Origin: Hippopus hippopus
Lineage: Eukaryota > Mollusca > Bivalvia > Cardiida > Cardiidae
Reading direction: 5' to 3'
DNA: 64,000 nt
NCBI GenBank assembly: GCA_946811185.2
Contig: OX328112.1
Span: forward strand, 124,001 to 188,000
Shown: one piece after another, positions 21,601 through 26,639 of the stretch
Numbering within the stretch: the stretch's first letter is position 1
Layout of the letters: the number at the start of each line of letters is the position of its first letter
The notes under the pieces: model-generated
The model's database searches: none
What the model was told of the DNA's origin: nothing
What the model saw: the letters and a program-made list of their open reading frames with translations, nothing else
Translations under genes and position numbers: made by a program

Positions 21601-24586
21601 CGACAAATTGAATGTAGCTCAAATGGTGATTTCTGTCTTCAATAGAGTAGAAAACCTTGTTGGAATTAAAAAAATGCTTCTTTCCCACAATGTTTTCAAA
21701 AGCTAAATCTTTCATCTATAATTCAGGATTGTGTGATAAAGAGTCAAGTGATCCTCTGGAAATGCTTTAACCCTTTACCAAACAAATCCTGGTTTTCACG
21801 ACCCTGAATAACAAGCCTTTTGAAAACATTGTGAGAAAAGGAGAAAATGCTGGTAACCAGCATTTTCTCCTTTTCCCACAATGTTTTCAACCTTTCCAAA
21901 ACAGATTTCAATTTTTAAGTTGCACTAATTTTGTTGTCTGCAAATGCTTTCAATTTGGACATGTTTAAAATTTTGTCGTTTGGTAAAGGGTTAAATTGGA
22001 TAGTTCTAACATTAGGTTTTTTTGGGTAAAGAGTAAAATAATTTTTGGGACAAAATACCATGAATTTTATGAGAAGGAAATAAATTCATATTACTCACAA
22101 GACAAACCACTTACTTGTTAACTGGACAAAAACATACAACTTGTGTTTTACTAAACTAAACATTTGTGCAGCATCTCCACCAATGCAAGTATCCTGCAGC
22201 AAGACACTCTGGTCATCAATATGGACACCTGAAATTTTACATTGAAATGACTCATCATTAACTCTTTCACACATGACTGAATTCTAGATTTGTCTTAATT
22301 GAAAGCATTTCCAGACAACAAATGAAAATGTAGCCAAAAGCATGTTTTTTATCTTAGAAAGGGAAGAAAACATTGTGGGAAAAGGAGAAAATGCTGATTA
22401 CTAGCATTTTCTCCCTTACCCACAATATTTTTAAAAGGCTTCTATTGAAAATGGTTCACTCTTCGCAAATTGATAAAATTCTGGAATCATCCAAATTTAA
22501 AGCATTTGCAGATAACAAATTTTACTTCATGCTTTTAAATAGTTTATGGTTTGATATTTTATGGTTACGATGACCAGTGAAAAATAAGATTTCCTATTTT
22601 CTGACTCTTCAATTGAAGGCGCAAACAGTAGTTCCTGCTCACTAGTCACCTAGTTAACGGCGGATACCATTCAACCAGAGGAAAATATGATGTAATTTAT
22701 GCAAATTTACCCTACATTTCTTGTGCTTTTCATCATATTGAGGGTTATGTCATGAGGGAATTACCCAAAACAACTGTACTGGATTTTGACAAAAGTCCCA
22801 ACAGAAAATGGGTTAAAAGCATGAAACAAATAGAATATTTGGTTTTTTTTTTTTGGGGGGGGGGGGGGAGGGTTAAAGGTTGAAATATCTCATAAATATA
22901 AGTGGTTATATTTTCATTTGTGGCTGTACCACTCATGAAAATATTACCAATGATGTTCAAAGAAATAAACTTCCATCTTTCTCCAAAAAAATATAGCACA
23001 AATGCCAGTGTGGGTATCACAGAATAGCATTTAATCCTTTTTCCACAATGATTTAAAAAGCATTGGATTGTTTGGTAAAGGTTGGACAGGGAAATTTCAA
23101 ACTTGTCCAATTTGAGAAGATGTGTGGATAACAAATGTAGGTATAGTGGTGGAATTTGTCGATGAATAAGGAGAAAATATTGTTGGAAAAGGAAACAAGA
23201 GCACCACATGCAGGTGTCAACTCTCAATTGAAGTTGCTTGATTTTCAGTGAAAATTCAAAGTTGAAAAACAGGCATAACTGTGTCAGAAATGCTTTGATG
23301 ATTACCTGCCCTTGTTGTATGGGTTTTCCTTTTGATAGTGAACAACTTGCCCAAGTTTGAAGAGGTAAATATCTTCAGTAATGACTGAGATATTACAAAA
23401 AGTCAAAGTTTTTGAAAATGTCCAAGTTTTTGCATGAAACATGGGCAACAAGAATACCTCAATGTTTTCTTCGAAAACAGCCGAGTAGATATGCTAATAA
23501 ACAGTATTTTTTCCTTTTCCCACAATGTTTTCAGCCATTTCCCACAGGGCAGTAAAAGCACAAGATTGTTTAGTCAGGGGTAAACTAACAACAGATACTT
23601 AATAAATAGACCTGCTCTAAGTTTAACCCTTTACCAGATGACAAAATTCTTAACTTGTCCAATTGAAAGCATTTTCAGATGACAAACATTACTTAAACAT
23701 GGTGTTTCTTTTTCAAATGGTAGCAAAACATTGTGGGAAAAGGAGAAAATGATAGTACGAACCAATTTTTTAATGGTTTTTTTTATTTCAACCCTTAACT
23801 CTTTACAAATTGACAAAAATGTCAACTTCAAGATTGAAAGTATTAGCAGACGACAGTTTAAATGGCACTGAAATGATGTGGTTTGTCTATCATAGAGTGG
23901 AAAACACTGTTGGAAAAAGAGAAAATGCTGGTTACCAGCATTTTCTCTTTTTCCTACAATGTTTTCAAAAGGCTTCTTTCTCAGGGTCGTTAAAACTCAG
24001 GATTGTGTGGTAAAGGGTTAACCTGTTAAATATGTGAAACCTTTCAGCTGATAGTAAAAACCTGCATGTTACTATTTCAAAGGTATATTTTGGAGGAAAA
24101 ATATTTCCTTATTGGACAGTGTAGATCTAAGATTAGACTGCACATCCTGTGCTGTCTGATCTTGATCTAAATGGTCCCCAACAGGTTCTTGACCTGTCTT
24201 AACAGCTTAGGTCACAATCAGGCGGTCAGTGCAACTACGTATATGTTTCCTGGCTTTCTCACACAAGTACTAACACAACTTTCTGTCCAAATCACTGACT
24301 ACTTTTCCCACATGCATCAGGTGAGAGGTGGAAAATCACTTGACAAAAGCAAATAAAATAACTGAGAACATTGTTTACATTTAACCTTTTACCACACAAT
24401 CCTGACTTTTATCGACCCTATGGTAGCTTTTTTTAAAAACCTTGTAAAGACCAAATGTGTCATTTGTCATAAGCCACCATTAAGTCGTCTGCAAAATTGT
24501 CCCAATTCAGACATGTCTGATATTTTGTCCTATTGTAAAGGGATAACACAACAACATGACCACTGTAATCGGTCCTTACCTTTCAT
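580..24586 (-). CDS. Unrecognised multi-exon gene (overview)
   Basis: A minus-strand spliced gene inferred from splice sites and reading phase. Exons 24580-24586, 22115-22228, 19597-19658, 18791-18816 and 18120-18219 join in one frame to 309 nt (103 codons, ATG first, no stop), with phases agreeing at all four junctions. Exons 9518-9549, 8685-8716, 7691-7777 and 5269-5405 form a second in-phase block. At least one exon linking the blocks (entering in phase 0, leaving two bases over) is missing. A possible last exon is 580-637. Introns are 0.5-9 kb and filled with MITEs and SINEs. I see no motif that names the protein; exon 5269-5405 has a hydrophobic stretch (LQFILYFRLL). Splice sites and frame are seen; that this is one transcript is inferred. 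Confidence 0.55.
695..896 (+). mobile_element. TH1 MITE, diverged
   Basis: Contains the left body (GACTTGTCAAACTTGAAAG), an imperfect central hairpin (GCTTACCAGCATTTTCTCC) and ends AAAGGGTTAA. The left TTAA is lost. Confidence 0.7.
949..1030 (+). mobile_element. TH1 fragment (left half)
   Basis: TTAACTCCTTACCAAACC start and body to about GAAGACAATATAAAT, then unrelated sequence. Confidence 0.6.
1329..1557 (+). mobile_element. TH1 MITE, full length
   Basis: TTAACCCTTTATCAGATG at left and GGTAATGGGTTAA at right, TTAA at both ends. The central hairpin GGGAAAAGGAGAAAATGC / inverse is intact around the orientation-specific centre GGTTACC. Confidence 0.85.
1637..1866 (-). mobile_element. tRNA-derived SINE, subfamily B
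   Basis: Read on the minus strand it starts with a tRNA-like head (box A TGGCTTAGTGG, box B GGTTTGAACCTC). It ends in the shared body (inverse of AACATTATTTCAGTCATATC). The middle differs from subfamily A and matches 36188-36402. Confidence 0.6.
2055..2233 (-). mobile_element. TH2 MITE nested in a TH1 copy
   Basis: TTAACCCTTATCCTGCTAA at the left, hairpin CAGACTGCATATTCTGTGCAGTCTG, and truncated after GGTCAGTGAGTCG. It is flanked by the two halves of a reverse TH1 copy (1975-2054 and 2234-2265), so it inserted into TH1. Confidence 0.65.
2354..2580 (+). mobile_element. TH1 MITE, full length
   Basis: TTAACTCTTTACCAAAC start, complete hairpin, end GTTTGGGAAAGGGTT. The right TTAA is mutated to TTCA. 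Confidence 0.8.
2584..2798 (-). mobile_element. TH1 MITE, reverse
   Basis: Reverse orientation shown by the centre GGTAACC-like TAGTAACCAG and the right end CGTATGGTAAAGAGTTAA. The hairpin arms have diverged. It directly abuts the SINE at 2801. Confidence 0.7.
2801..3104 (-). mobile_element. tRNA-derived SINE, subfamily A
   Basis: Minus-strand head GAGCCCTGCTAGCTCAGTCG carries box A. Box B is weakened (GGTTGGATCCC). The body ends with the inverse of GTCATATCGCGACAGCCAG. About 300 bp. Confidence 0.7.
3441..3667 (+). mobile_element. TH1 MITE, full length
   Basis: TTAACTCTTTATCAGACC to GTAGTAAAGGGTTAA with TTAA at both ends. Central hairpin present with a few mismatches (CCAGGATTTTCTCC). Confidence 0.8.
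3670..3860 (-). mobile_element. TH1 MITE, decayed reverse copy
   Basis: Recognisable only by GAGAACCAGCATTTTATCC and the body inverse (ACTTTCAATTTGGAGAGATC); both ends are lost. Confidence 0.5.
3929..4395 (-). mobile_element. SINE subfamily A, interrupted
   Basis: The body from TTGATTGATTGTATGGTG to GGGATCGAAAT is standard. The tRNA head is displaced to about 4322-4395, where GGTTTCAAACCG and TAGCTAC remain. The intervening 130 bp repeats part of the body (AAGCAGCCAGTGGC). Confidence 0.5.
4418..4563 (+). mobile_element. TH1 MITE, 3' truncated
   Basis: TTAACTCTTTACCAAATG and the left half up to the hairpin centre GCTGGTTACCAG, where it breaks off exactly at the palindrome axis. Breakage at the hairpin tip is plausible. 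Confidence 0.7.
4564..5268. other. Intronic or downstream unique sequence
   Basis: About 700 bp with no repeat family and no convincing exon beyond 5269. GAACAAGCCCGGAAC-like wording at 4795-4815 recurs loosely near 31750-31800. Confidence 0.4.
5269..5405 (-). CDS. Internal or last exon, 137 nt
   Basis: Acceptor (aaattttcag) is followed by 45 codons, IPGPIKPSVFFRTLRSG then LQFILYFRLLHKDLKVK and PEFSYDGEDSI, ending at donor GTAAGC. Only this frame is fully open. If the donor is not used, the next codons are AAG TAA, so the exon could also be terminal with stop at 5267-5265. It lies in unique sequence between a SINE and a truncated MITE. Confidence 0.6.
5656..5965 (-). mobile_element. SINE subfamily A, diverged head
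   Basis: Body TTGATTGTACGGTC and TCAGTTATATCGCGGCAGC, then GGCCGAGCCGGGAATTGAAC (box B decayed) and a degenerate head. Confidence 0.6.
6300..6420. repeat. Dispersed repeat, pair with 17255-17400
   Basis: CATACCATTTAAAAGTATGG ... GTCCAAGTGTAAGTTGCTGAC ... AAAAATGAATT matches the order of words at 17255-17400. Class unknown. The surrounding 6060-7190 shows no gene. Confidence 0.45.
6957..7030. mobile_element. TH2 hairpin remnant
   Basis: GTAGATCAAGATCAGACTGC with an imperfect inverse; terminal parts absent. Confidence 0.5.
7691..7777 (-). CDS. Internal exon, 87 nt
   Basis: Acceptor attgcgtttcag and donor GTGAGAA enclose 29 codons: HGQFGGMVQRVVPWLSS, then GKESLYTLETSQ. All three frames are open. 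This one is preferred because it enters and leaves in phase 0 and joins the long open exon 5269-5405. Confidence 0.55.
7975..8420 (+). repeat. Short tandem array, about three units
   Basis: GAGCTGC..TT..ATGA then ATACATGGCC(T/C)GGTCATA recurs near 8000, 8200 and 8360, with TAGGCCCCTAGTACTGGCAAAGT-type spacers. Short frames here follow the repeat and are not genes. Confidence 0.55.
8421..9510. other. Intron, no recognisable content
   Basis: Apart from exon 8685-8716 I see no repeat family or exon. The 60-residue frames here look random. Confidence 0.4.
8685..8716 (-). CDS. Internal exon, 32 nt
   Basis: Excellent acceptor (aatttaatctgtcttgcag) and donor GTAACAT. In the favoured frame it encodes SMKRYWSTAK and ends in phase 0. 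The alternative frame IDEKILVYGK is also open. Confidence 0.5.
9518..9549 (-). CDS. Internal exon, 32 nt
   Basis: Acceptor aaggtttttag and donor GTATGAG. In the frame that agrees with the downstream exons it encodes NCTDGNKILT, with one base left over at each end. A second frame (ELYGWQQDPYK) is also open and would join directly to exon 18120-18219, so the frame is not settled. Confidence 0.45.
9559..9743 (+). mobile_element. TH1 MITE, shortened
   Basis: TTAACTCTTTACCAGAC start; most of the central hairpin is deleted; end GTGGTAAAGAGT. It begins ten bases upstream of the acceptor of exon 9518-9549. Confidence 0.65.
9814..10365. mobile_element. Non-autonomous hAT-like element, 552 bp
   Basis: Starts CAGTGTTCTGCC and ends with its inverse GGCAGAACACTG. 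It interrupts the duplicated block: the paralogous site at 11101-11115 runs straight through without it. Flanks ATGACCCC and ATACCCTC approximate an 8-bp duplication. No transposase frame inside. CAGTG termini and 8-bp target duplications are typical of hAT. Confidence 0.65.
10440..10790. repeat. Pyrimidine-rich low-complexity tract
   Basis: About 350 bp of CTCCTC/TCTTCC runs. The minus strand shows short GAG/GAA-rich stretches such as TESEDEEEKEMM broken by stops. The plus-strand frame of 125 residues is Ser/Leu/Phe low complexity and is not a convincing gene. Confidence 0.5.
10795..11036 (+). mobile_element. TH1 MITE, rearranged
   Basis: Left body present twice (GAAGGCACTTGCAGACG, GAAAGTATTTGCAGATG), hairpin with GGTGGATATCAGC centre, end ATTATGTGTAAAGAGT. 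Confidence 0.6.
11163..11514 (-). pseudogene. Decayed acidic repeat-protein fragment
   Basis: On the minus strand ATG 11514-11512 opens 29 codons (MYATDNTPLSSCGTPNG...). After small frame breaks a 30-bp tandem repeat follows, reading GGDSDSEMYS in successive units, with two TAG stops where TAC is expected. The period is a multiple of three and the amino acids are kept, so it looks like former coding sequence of a Ser/Asp/Glu-rich protein on the same strand as the acidic ORF 2 kb upstream. Confidence 0.35.
11609..11630. repeat. Poly-A tract
   Basis: Twenty-two A residues within a decayed repeat unit; related units at 12110 and 12195 carry shorter A runs. Confidence 0.8.
13093..13937 (-). CDS. 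Acidic single-exon ORF, one frameshift
   Basis: From ATG 13937 a 229-codon frame runs to 13248. The coding character moves to another frame near 13323-13330 (SLSSLH..., continuing as DLDALQTSEDFVGLAD) and ends at TAA 13095-13093. Joined across one base it would be about 280 residues. The start MVALIVSAIGYTADLLSW is mildly hydrophobic. The rest is very rich in E, D and S, with three loose repeats beginning EEEVSSFELS, EEEELSFDEF and EISSVELS. The tail RPDRYGDWVYY resembles ends of retroelement polyproteins, from memory of the pattern only. A strong acceptor (tttctctcttcag, exon from 13977) and an in-frame stop upstream suggest a 5'UTR intron. It could be a young gene, a domesticated fragment or a pseudogene; the frameshift could be an assembly error. 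Confidence 0.5.
13938..13995 (-). promoter_or_regulatory. Splice acceptor before acidic ORF
   Basis: On the minus strand a long pyrimidine tract (tttttcttctttctctcttcag) ends at 13978, so an exon begins at 13977, 40 nt before the ATG. In phase 0 this exon would also read VQEDSRFKLSIIYNG, so it could instead serve the surrounding split gene. Confidence 0.5.
14255..14555 (-). mobile_element. SINE subfamily A
   Basis: Body from TTGATTGATTGTATGGTG; minus-strand head GCCCTGGTAGCTCAGTTGG matches box A. The box B region is GGTTGCTGGTTTGCTCCC, partly decayed. Confidence 0.7.
14905..15085 (+). mobile_element. TH2 MITE
   Basis: TTAACCTTTAGGCTGCTAA, ACTCACTGACC, then hairpin GATCAGACTGC / GCAGTCTGATC around CACAGAACAT. 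The right end is not clear. Confidence 0.65.
15381..15594 (+). mobile_element. TH1 MITE
   Basis: TTAACTCTATATTAAAC to GTGGTTAAGCGTTAA; hairpin partly deleted (GGTTACCAGCATATTCTCC). It shares its right TTAA with the next copy. Confidence 0.75.
15591..15803 (+). mobile_element. TH1 MITE, tandem to previous
   Basis: Begins at the same TTAA that ends the preceding copy and ends GTGGTAAAGGGTTA. The hairpin is nearly erased. Confidence 0.7.
16103..16437 (+). mobile_element. Hairpin-ended element D, 335 bp
   Basis: 5' part CTAGAGCCATCACTAAACG contains a small stem (ATCAC/GTGAT) followed by ATCCCCCACC. The 3' part has a GACAGACGAACAGACAGACA tract and a terminal stem CCCTCCAC..TT..GTTGTGGGGG. Same architecture as 19807-21367 and 50738-51363, with a different arm sequence. 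Confidence 0.55.
16465..16980 (+). repeat. About 75-bp tandem repeat split by a MITE
   Basis: CATCCTTGCCTCATGGGCAGC recurs near 16469, 16546, 16612 (varied) and again at 16911. The fourth unit is separated from the third by the TH1 copy 16662-16890. Confidence 0.8.
16662..16890 (+). mobile_element. TH1 MITE, inserted in tandem array
   Basis: TTTACTCTTTACCAAAC to GTTTGGTAAAGGGTTAA. It lies inside a tandem repeat unit whose uninterrupted versions show the target. Hairpin nearly intact. Confidence 0.85.
17085..17190 (-). mobile_element. TH2-related remnant
   Basis: GGTCTGATCCTGGTCTATACAG and GTAATTAAATTCTGGTTCAGC match the arrangement at 19430-19540; the left hairpin arm is decayed. Confidence 0.45.
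17517..17729 (+). mobile_element. TH1 MITE
   Basis: TTAACTCCTTACCAAACG to GTTAAAGAGTTAA with TTAA at both ends and a good hairpin. An older TH1 right end (GATTGTTTGGGAAAGAGTTAA) directly precedes it and shares the TTAA. Confidence 0.8.
18120..18219 (-). CDS. Internal exon, 100 nt
   Basis: Acceptor ttctgtcatgttacag and donor GTAAGTCC flank one base plus 33 codons; only this frame lacks stops. It encodes KSLHIHVYVLGVTST, then RFGLLNVLPKKSIAIGET. It ends in phase 0. The exon is unique sequence just before a SINE. Protein family not recognised. Confidence 0.6.
18277..18530 (-). mobile_element. SINE subfamily A, diverged
   Basis: GTTTAATGCCATTTTCAGC, GCAGCAAGTGCACC, CCAAGCCACTGGCTGC and a damaged tRNA head near 18500-18530. 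Confidence 0.6.
18791..18816 (-). CDS. Micro-exon, 26 nt
   Basis: Strong acceptor (agctttcatcttctgcag) and donor GTATGAG bracket 26 nt encoding LNTSLVIV plus two bases (CA). It enters in phase 0 and leaves two bases, exactly what its two neighbours require (CA+C = His). Confidence 0.5.
19156..19375 (+). mobile_element. TH1 MITE, diverged
   Basis: CTCTTTATCCCAAACAAC to GTGTGGTTAAAT, hairpin GAGAAAAGGAGAAAATGC with damaged right arm. Confidence 0.7.
19430..19510. mobile_element. TH2-type hairpin
   Basis: GTGGACAGTGAAGATCTAAG ... GCATGCTCTGTACAGTCTG ... TGATCTACACTGTCCAC forms a long imperfect stem. Confidence 0.6.
19597..19658 (-). CDS. Internal exon, 62 nt
   Basis: Polypyrimidine tract and acceptor (ttttccaaattttctag) precede 62 nt ending at donor GTGTGA. 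Two bases complete the codon left by exon 22115-22228 (A+AA = Lys). Twenty codons follow (IIIFKTGTAKIGSF, then KSTYGK after the first Ile pair), ending in phase 0. Confidence 0.5.
19807..21367 (+). mobile_element. Hairpin-ended element A with 145-bp tandem array
   Basis: Starts ACAAGAG plus stem AGGGCCATGATGGCCCT (19812-19828) and GCTCACCTGAG (19835-19845). It ends with a GACGACGAACGACAAACGAC-type tract, then a double stem GCTCACC..GAGCAC-TTC-GTGCTC..GGTGAGC (21331-21362) and CTAAAA. The interior is about ten units of about 145 bp (AACATTCTGACCAACTTTCA, AAGGTTTTTCTAAGATTTG). Because 145 is not a multiple of three, the minus-strand frames of 60-96 codons are staggered by 145 bp and are not genes. 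Confidence 0.75.
21407..21520 (-). mobile_element. TH1 fragment, reverse
   Basis: TTAACAACCCTGCAAAACAGG and GGGAAAAGGAGAAAAATGC; breaks at the hairpin. Confidence 0.55.
21548..21745 (+). mobile_element. TH1 MITE, diverged
   Basis: AAATCTTTACCAAACAAC to GTGTGATAAAGAGTCAA with a reduced hairpin. Confidence 0.65.
21767..21994 (-). mobile_element. TH1 MITE, full length reverse
   Basis: TTAACCCTTTACCAAAC / GTTTGGTAAAGGGTTAA are exact inverses (17 bp). Hairpin GAGAAAATGCTGG-TAA-CCAGCATTTTCTC intact; the centre GGTAACC marks reverse orientation. Confidence 0.9.
22115..22228 (-). CDS. Internal exon, 114 nt
   Basis: Acceptor tgtaaaatttcag and donor GTAAGTGG flank 114 nt. Only one of three frames is open: it encodes VHIDDQSVLLQDTCIG, then GDAAQMF and a KLYVFVQLT end. 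The other frames hit stops. Two bases at the start and one at the end belong to split codons, matching both neighbours. The sequence is non-repetitive between MITE copies. Family not recognised. Confidence 0.65.
22259..22435 (+). mobile_element. TH1 MITE, 3' altered
   Basis: TTAACTCTTTCACACATG and hairpin GAGAAAATGCTGATTACTAGC. After the hairpin a second TH1 left body starts (22470-22530) instead of the normal right end. Confidence 0.6.
22840..22872. repeat. T-run/G-run
   Basis: A run of 14 T followed by 14 G then AGGG; likely slippage-prone and a sequencing risk. Confidence 0.8.
23623..23755 (+). mobile_element. TH1 MITE, 3' truncated
   Basis: TTAACCCTTTACCAGATG to GGAGAAAATGATAG; breaks at the hairpin tip, like 4418-4563. 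Confidence 0.65.
23796..24021 (+). mobile_element. TH1 MITE, full length
   Basis: TTAACTCTTTACAAATTG to GTGGTAAAGGGTTAA. The hairpin carries AAAAAGAGAAAA on the left and its exact inverse TTTTCTCTTTTT on the right, a variant present in both arms. Confidence 0.85.
24112..24181. mobile_element. TH2 hairpin
   Basis: GGACAGTGTAGATCTAAG ... GCTGTCTGATCTTGATCTAAATGGTCC; ends not found. Confidence 0.5.
24207..24340 (-). mobile_element. SINE fragment
   Basis: GCGGTCAGTGCAACTACGTAT, TTTCCTGG and CCAAATCACTGACTACTTTTCC follow the SINE A body order; no tRNA head. Confidence 0.4.
24380..24545 (-). mobile_element. TH1 MITE, deletion copy
   Basis: TTAACCTTTTACCACAC at left, CTATTGTAAAGGGATAA at right, hairpin lost. 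Confidence 0.6.
24580..24586 (-). CDS. Start exon (coding part), MK + 1 nt
   Basis: ATG at 24586-24584 is followed by AAAG and a strong donor GTAAGG (24579-24574). It contributes Met-Lys and one base, exactly the phase that exon 22115-22228 needs (G+GT = Gly). G at -3 gives fair start context. A possible acceptor (tttttaag) lies nine bases upstream of the donor, so this may be a second exon with the 5'UTR elsewhere. Upstream ATGs with short frames occur between 24600 and 24680. Confidence 0.45.
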
Positions 24587-24639
24587 GACTTAAAAATTGG
24601 TACATTCATCATCAAGGTGTCCACAGTGATAAGTCAAAG

Positions 24640-25215
24640 TGAATAGCAGCACTTCTGCATGGTGGAGATTCTTTAGACAACATGAAAGAGCTTTTAACTG
24701 CAAATACAAATATCTAGAGGCAGTAAAACAGGAATTTATGTACTATGTATCTATACAATTGGCATCTTTCGAGAAAAATATGACCAAATCATTGGCAAAT
24801 ACGATGTTCATTCATTTGTGTCACTAATAGGCCTCCATACCACATGACCAGTGTTGTGCCTTGGCCGCGCCATTACAGGATTCCCACAATTTTTTTGAAA
24901 ATGTCCCCGCCAAATTACATAAGTGCGGGCTGTAAGTTGCACATCAGGCGCACTCAAATTCTTAATTTTCTCACTGCTTTGTTTGATATTACTCCATTCC
25001 GTTCTGTTCTAAAGTGGATAGTCCCCTAAGATTTTACCCAGGGGGATACTGGTGTCCCCCAATATTTTTGGCCTAGGAACAATGCTGCATGACCATTTGT
25101 ACCACATGGAAATAATGGTATTTTCACAAGCAAGTCGTTTTGAATAATGGCACGAAATTTTATTTTGATAGGTTCATAAGTAGGTGCAGTCATACACACT
25201 GGCTACTATACTGAA
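24640..25215. promoter_or_regulatory. Possible upstream region of the split gene
   Basis: Repeat-poor sequence just upstream of the start exon with a GC-rich patch (CTTGGCCGCGCCATTAC, 24862-24878). No TATA box or initiator can be assigned with confidence. Confidence 0.25.
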
Positions 25216-25221
25216 TGTACA

Positions 25222-26256
25222 ATGAACCCAAAAGCAAAGCTTGAAATTAGGGCCTATATCAAAAGTCATGTTAGTCTAATTATTTCAGCTTCACAAATAT
25301 TCAGTGAATTATGTCAGACACATGGGGCTTCCCCAGTATCAAAACAGTCAGGTTTCAGTTAGTATAAAAAATTTAAAGATGGTAGAACTTACTTAAAAGA
25401 TGTCCCCATTCTGGTCAAACCAAAACTGCAGCTTCCCAAAAAAAAAAATGTTGTTGCTGTGGCAGATTAATTAAGCAGGATGCCAGGTTTACAGTGAAAA
25501 AAATAGCTAAGACAGTTGGTATATCACCAGCTTCAGTTCATAAGATTTTGACCAAGAAGTTAAAACTTCGTAAGATTTGTGCTCCATGGGTCCCCCACCT
25601 CTTTACAGATTAACAAAAGGCCACTCATGTAAAAATGGCCAAAGTTTTTCTTAAAAAGAACAAAAATTGTGACAAAACGCAGAATATCAGAACTGTTCAC
25701 AGGTGATAAAACCTGCATTTATTATTTTGAGCCCCAGAGACGCATCAATAATAAACAGTGGCTGCACAAAGACCAAGCTAGGCGGATCATAGCAAAAAGA
25801 ATAAAAAGCGTGGGAAAAGTTTTATATGCCATCTTTTTTAATTCAGACGATCCAATTGCTCAAATTCCTGTACCGAACGGCTAAATGATTACAGGCAAGT
25901 TTTACAAGAACAAACACTGTGAAATATGGAGACCTGGAACCAGATTAAGGGGCCTGTGCCTTATTCATGACAATGCAGCTGCTCCCAAGTCTGCATTTGT
26001 TCAGAATTTCCTGGAAATGGAAAAGGTGGTACAGCTTCCCCATCCACCCTTTCCACGACCTAAGCCCATTTTGACTTTTTTCTCTTTCCTTTATTGAAGA
26101 AAACTCTCTGGACCACAATATTGCTCTAAAAGTGCTTTAGGAAGTGCCATTTTTTCAGTGTCTGTTAGGTATTCCCAGAAAAGCCTACTTTGCAGCCTTC
26201 ACAGGCTGGATTTCAAGACTTGAAAAATGTATTTCTGTCAAGGAATAATATTTTGA
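25222..26256 (+). pseudogene. mariner-family transposase relic
   Basis: A mariner (DD34D-type) transposase with stops and frameshifts. Fragments in order: MNPKAKLEIRAYIKS, then IFSELCQTHGASPVSKQS (N-terminal HTH region), then FTGDKTCIYYFEPQRR (first catalytic Asp), KVLYAIFFNSDDPIAQ, LIHDNAAAPKSAFVQNF (second Asp) and LPHPPFPRPKP, where the third Asp of the usual PHPPYSPDLxPCD is lost. The C-terminus (SAIF..., WISRLEKCISVKE, YFEG) is present to 26256. Near full family length (about 345 residues). Terminal repeats were not identified. Dead copy. Confidence 0.85.
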
Positions 26257-26639
26257 AGGGATGATATGAACCAAATATGTGCATTGACCCTTAGGAAATA
26301 TAGGAAAAATATGAGAAATTATAAAAAATGTAAGAAAATTCTATACTAAAATTAAAAAAAAGAGCATGTTTCTTTTCACATAGCTATATTCTATTGGCCA
26401 TAAACATTTAACACATTTAACATGTAAACCATGTGATGCAGGGATGTTTGTCTATCAAATGACGGGTCAATATGGCCACTGTTTGCTTAAGTTTTGCATA
26501 ACACCAAAACATAAATGTTTTGCATGATATGCCCGTGCACTGTCTGAACAAATATAGAGCTGGTAAAAGAACATCAATACTTTCTTCCATGTCCTTAGAG
26601 AAGGAAAAAAAGAAAACTTTTTCACTTTTTTGAAACTTG

